A stretch of DNA of 60,123 bases from Billgrantia aerodenitrificans (GTDB lineage Bacteria; Pseudomonadota; Gammaproteobacteria; Pseudomonadales; Halomonadaceae): the NCBI RefSeq assembly GCF_021404405.1, contig NZ_JABFTV010000016.1, positions 1 through 60,123 on the forward strand, given 5' to 3'. Below are positions 58,010 to 60,123 of this stretch, in pieces. The position numbers and the translations under genes are program-made. The notes under the pieces are model-generated. The model saw only the letters and a program-made list of their open reading frames with translations. It was not told the DNA's origin and ran no database searches. Each line of letters opens with the position of its first letter. The stretch's first letter is position 1.

Positions 58010-58849
58010 TCAAAGCAGCATGGAGAATGCAAGGCCCGCCCTGATTTTTTCGAGTCCTGCAGGCTCAGGCACACGGGGCGCCCCCGACATACGCCCGGCT
58101 CGCTCGGCAGCGGTCAGCGGGAAACACGCTTCGAGCCCGCCATAGACCATGTCAGGCCATATCGCATGGGGAGAGTGCACTCCTCGCGCCACCACGCGCG
58201 CATCGCCGCCCGTCAGCAACAGCGGCAAGGCAATCCCTTCACGATCACAGACCTCGGCATAGATTCGATTCACGGCACTGACAGCGGCCAGATAGATGCC
58301 ATGGTTCACGGCCTCGACGGTTCGCCGCCCCGGCAGCAGTAGCTCCTCTGCCTCGCTGTCGGGATCGATGGCCACATTGCGCGTGCCGAGCTGCAGGCTC
58401 TCTTTCATCAGACGCAGCCCCGGCAGGATATACCCCCCCAGGTGACGCCCGCCCGGCAGCACGAAATCGATGGTGATGGCACTGCCGCAATCCACGGCGC
58501 AGCAGCCCCCAGCCAGCTGGTAGCCGGCCAGCACGCCCATCCAGCGGTCGACACCCAGGCGATGCGGCTCCTCGTAGCCGTTCATCACGCCCAAGGCTTC
58601 GGGTACCGAGCGCGCCACATGCACGCTACGCACTCGGCTCTGCAGCAGCGTTACCGTCTGTTCCAGCACCGCCTGGCGCGCAACGCTCGAGATTCGCACC
58701 GCCTCCACCACGTCGAGATCGGGAATATCGGAGCCAGGCTTCCACTCCTCACGGGTCCAGACGGCCCCCCGTGAGCGAATCTCGCTGCTGTCGGCATCCT
58801 TCAGCCGCCACTTGGAAAGTGTGTTGCCGATGTCCAGGTCAAGGATCAT
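58010..58849 (-). CDS. coaX: Type III pantothenate kinase CoaX
   Basis: Phosphorylates pantothenate, the first step of CoA synthesis. The 279-residue ASKHA-fold protein has the phosphate 1 motif LDIGNTLSKW (D6), the HRLGVDRWMG segment, and VDCGSAITIDFV, the second phosphate-binding motif with catalytic acid. Type III enzymes are not inhibited by CoA. The start overlaps the birA stop by four bases (ATGA), giving a birA-coaX unit known from Pseudomonas. This replaces the E. coli type CoaA. Confidence 0.95.
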   Translation of the reverse strand: MILDLDIGNTLSKWRLKDADSSEIRSRGAVWTREEWKPGSDIPDLDVVEAVRISSVARQAVLEQTVTLLQSRVRSVHVARSVPEALGVMNGYEEPHRLGVDRWMGVLAGYQLAGGCCAVDCGSAITIDFVLPGGRHLGGYILPGLRLMKESLQLGTRNVAIDPDSEAEELLLPGRRTVEAVNHGIYLAAVSAVNRIYAEVCDREGIALPLLLTGGDARVVARGVHSPHAIWPDMVYGGLEACFPLTAAERAGRMSGAPRVPEPAGLEKIRAGLAFSMLL

Positions 58850-59829
58850 GTACGCCCACGCACGCTGATCTCACCACCCCCCAGGCGCTCACGCCCCCGC
58901 TCATGGCAAACCCAGAGATTGCCAGAGGCATCGACGGTCTCGGCCGTTGCCGTGAACCGCTGCTGCCCTCTCTGCACTTCGACCTGGCAGCCCTGGAAGG
59001 CATGCCGTGCATTCCACTCGCCTTGCCAGGCGACAAAGCCGGATGTCTCATACTCGGCCAGCAGCGGCATGAGCTCATCCAGCAGCTCAGCGGCCAGCCG
59101 ATTGCGTGAGAGCGACGAGGCCTGATCATGCACGGCCGCCACCTTCTGCTCGATTCTCTCTCGAAAGCTCGTTGGCAGATCAAAATTGATACCCATGCCC
59201 ACCACGACCTCACAGGGACCCGCTGCGTCCCCGCTGATCTCTACCAAGATGCCTGCCAGCTTGCCCAGGTTCCCCTCCCCATCCTCGAGCAGCACGTCAT
59301 TCGGCCACTTGAGCCTGGAAGAGACACCGTGACGCTCCAGCACGCGAGACAGCGCGACCCCTACCGCGAGGCTCAGCCCCTCCAGCGCCACCACGCCGGT
59401 CTCGAAGCGCCACCCGACCGACAGCATGAGTGCACGCCCCCAGGGCGTCGTCCAGACTCGGCCACGACGCCCGCGCCCCGCACTCTGCTGCTCGACCAGG
59501 CACACCTCACCATGGCCGGCACCTTGAGCGAAGCGCTGGCGAATGAACTCGTTGCTTGAGGGCAGCGTCTCCTCGACGAAGAGCCTGGCCAGATGCTGCC
59601 GCCCCTTGCGCGACAGCTCGGCCACGATTCGCGAACCATCCAGCAGCTCCAGCGGCGCGGAGAGGCGGTACCCCTGCCCCTTGACCGCCTCGAGCGGGAT
59701 ATCCATTGCCTCGAGCTTCTTGAGCTGCTTCCACACCGCGGTGCGCGATACACCCAGCCGCTCCCCCAACTGCTCGCCGGAATGGAACTCTCCGTCGCTC
59801 AGCAGCCGAATGAGATCACCGATGGTCAT
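58846..59829 (-). CDS. birA: Bifunctional biotin ligase / biotin operon repressor BirA
   Basis: Makes biotinyl-AMP, biotinylates the acetyl-CoA carboxylase carrier protein and can repress biotin genes. The 327-residue product (E. coli 321) has a winged helix-turn-helix (about 1-60, GEQLGERLGVSRTAVWKQLK), the biotin-loop GRGRRG (118-123) within SAGRGRRGRVWTTPWG, the SRLKWPNDVLL segment with the active lysine, and an SH3-like C-terminal part. Having the DNA-binding domain, it should act as repressor too, although no bio operon is in view. It overlaps coaX by four bases. Confidence 0.96.
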   Translation of the reverse strand: MTIGDLIRLLSDGEFHSGEQLGERLGVSRTAVWKQLKKLEAMDIPLEAVKGQGYRLSAPLELLDGSRIVAELSRKGRQHLARLFVEETLPSSNEFIRQRFAQGAGHGEVCLVEQQSAGRGRRGRVWTTPWGRALMLSVGWRFETGVVALEGLSLAVGVALSRVLERHGVSSRLKWPNDVLLEDGEGNLGKLAGILVEISGDAAGPCEVVVGMGINFDLPTSFRERIEQKVAAVHDQASSLSRNRLAAELLDELMPLLAEYETSGFVAWQGEWNARHAFQGCQVEVQRGQQRFTATAETVDASGNLWVCHERGRERLGGGEISVRGRT

Positions 59830-59906
59830 GCTCTGTTGCCCTAGTCGGGAAAAAAGTCATTCTAGCGAACTGCCGCCTCCGCGGAAACGCATTGACCGGA
59901 TAAAGA

Positions 59907-59938
59907 AAAACCCCGAGCTCGGCTGAGCTCGGGGTTTT
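59907..59938 (-). terminator. Second tandem terminator after 5S rRNA
   Basis: A perfect 14-base stem (59907-59920 with 59925-59938) has a 4-base loop. On the minus strand it ends in GGGGTTTTTCTTTAT. It is a strong end to the rrn transcript before birA. Confidence 0.9.
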
Positions 59939-59964
59939 GGGGATAGCTGGTGGCCAGAAACGGC

Positions 59965-59992
59965 GAAACCCCGACCAGTTGGCCGGGGTTTC
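59965..59992 (-). terminator. First terminator after 5S rRNA
   Basis: GAAACCCCG (59965-59973) pairs with CGGGGTTTC (59984-59992) with an inner CCA/TGG extension across one mismatch. The T-tract is short, so it is backed up by the hairpin at 59907-59938. Confidence 0.75.
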
Positions 59993-60001
59993 TGAAGAAG
60001 T

Positions 60002-60118
60002 GCCTGACGATGACCTACTCTCGCATGGGGAGGCCCCACACTACCATCGGCGCTGAGCGGTTTCACTGCTGAGTTCGGCATGGGATCAGGTGGTTCCCAC
60101 TCGCTATGGTCGTCAGGC
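60002..60118 (-). rRNA. rrf: 5S ribosomal RNA
   Basis: The minus strand starts GCCTGACGACCATAGCGAGT and ends CATCGTCAGGC, giving a 117-base molecule with the closing helix I (GCCTGACGA/TCGTCAGGC), loop segment ACCTGATCCCATGCCGAAC and the helix IV/V region GTAGTGTGGGGCCTCCCCAT. It is the 3' end of an rRNA operon whose 16S and 23S genes lie beyond the window. Two terminators follow it. Confidence 0.97.
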
Positions 60119-60123
60119 GAAAA

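Overview
The window is about 60 kb of GC-rich gammaproteobacterial chromosome. The closest overall resemblance is to Halomonas and other Halomonadaceae. The reasons are protein similarity to Pseudomonas and E. coli types, the order tRNA-Tyr/Gly/Thr/Trp-secE-nusG-rplKAJL-rpoBC-rpsLG-fusA-tuf-S10-spc-alpha in one run, and the fabA-fabB, uvrA/MFS/ssb and birA-coaX neighbourhoods. The genus call is inference, since no 16S rRNA is present.

Left part (1-8.5 kb): the window opens inside the end of an IS3-family insertion sequence. It continues with a PAS-PAS-GGDEF diguanylate cyclase, a phospholipase D-like (ClsC-like) lipoprotein coupled to a small membrane protein, a membrane-anchored thioredoxin with an Lgt-like N-terminus, the RNA polymerase recycling ATPase RapA, and a TIGR01777 SDR protein.

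Middle-left (8.5-16.1 kb) is the most interesting region. A LitR/CarH-like MerR regulator sits at the head of a tightly packed, partly translationally coupled run: photolyase, SnoaL-like protein, SDR, FAD amine-oxidase-like protein, DUF1365 and a cyclopropane-synthase-like enzyme. A small CbiX-like chelatase lies just upstream. The regulator has lost the residues that bind adenosylcobalamin in CarH. Paired TGTACA-type boxes overlap the presumed promoters of the chelatase and the regulator. A third pair is embedded in a strikingly AT-rich stretch inside the SnoaL-like coding sequence, which looks like an intragenic promoter-operator. Together this suggests a light- or photo-oxidation-responsive DNA-repair and membrane-lipid modification regulon.

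Middle (16.1-26.9 kb): a PAS-GGDEF-EAL phosphodiesterase, fabA-fabB (unsaturated fatty acid synthesis), plsC with a degenerate RmlD-like gene, then ssb, a YajR-like MFS transporter and divergent uvrA.

Right part (27-60 kb, all on the minus strand): transcription runs right to left from a 5S rRNA gene (end of an rrn operon), birA-coaX, four tRNAs, secE-nusG, rplKAJL, rpoBC, the str operon and the S10, spc and alpha operons ending at rplQ. These encode the core transcription and translation machinery. Recognisable control elements include strong sigma70 promoters before tRNA-Tyr, tRNA-Trp-secE, rpsL and rpsJ, an L10 leader, an rplL-rpoB spacer with two hairpins, and several intrinsic terminators. 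The tufB copy usually found between tRNA-Thr and tRNA-Trp is absent, and a terminator occupies that place. No CRISPR array, prophage or integron was seen.
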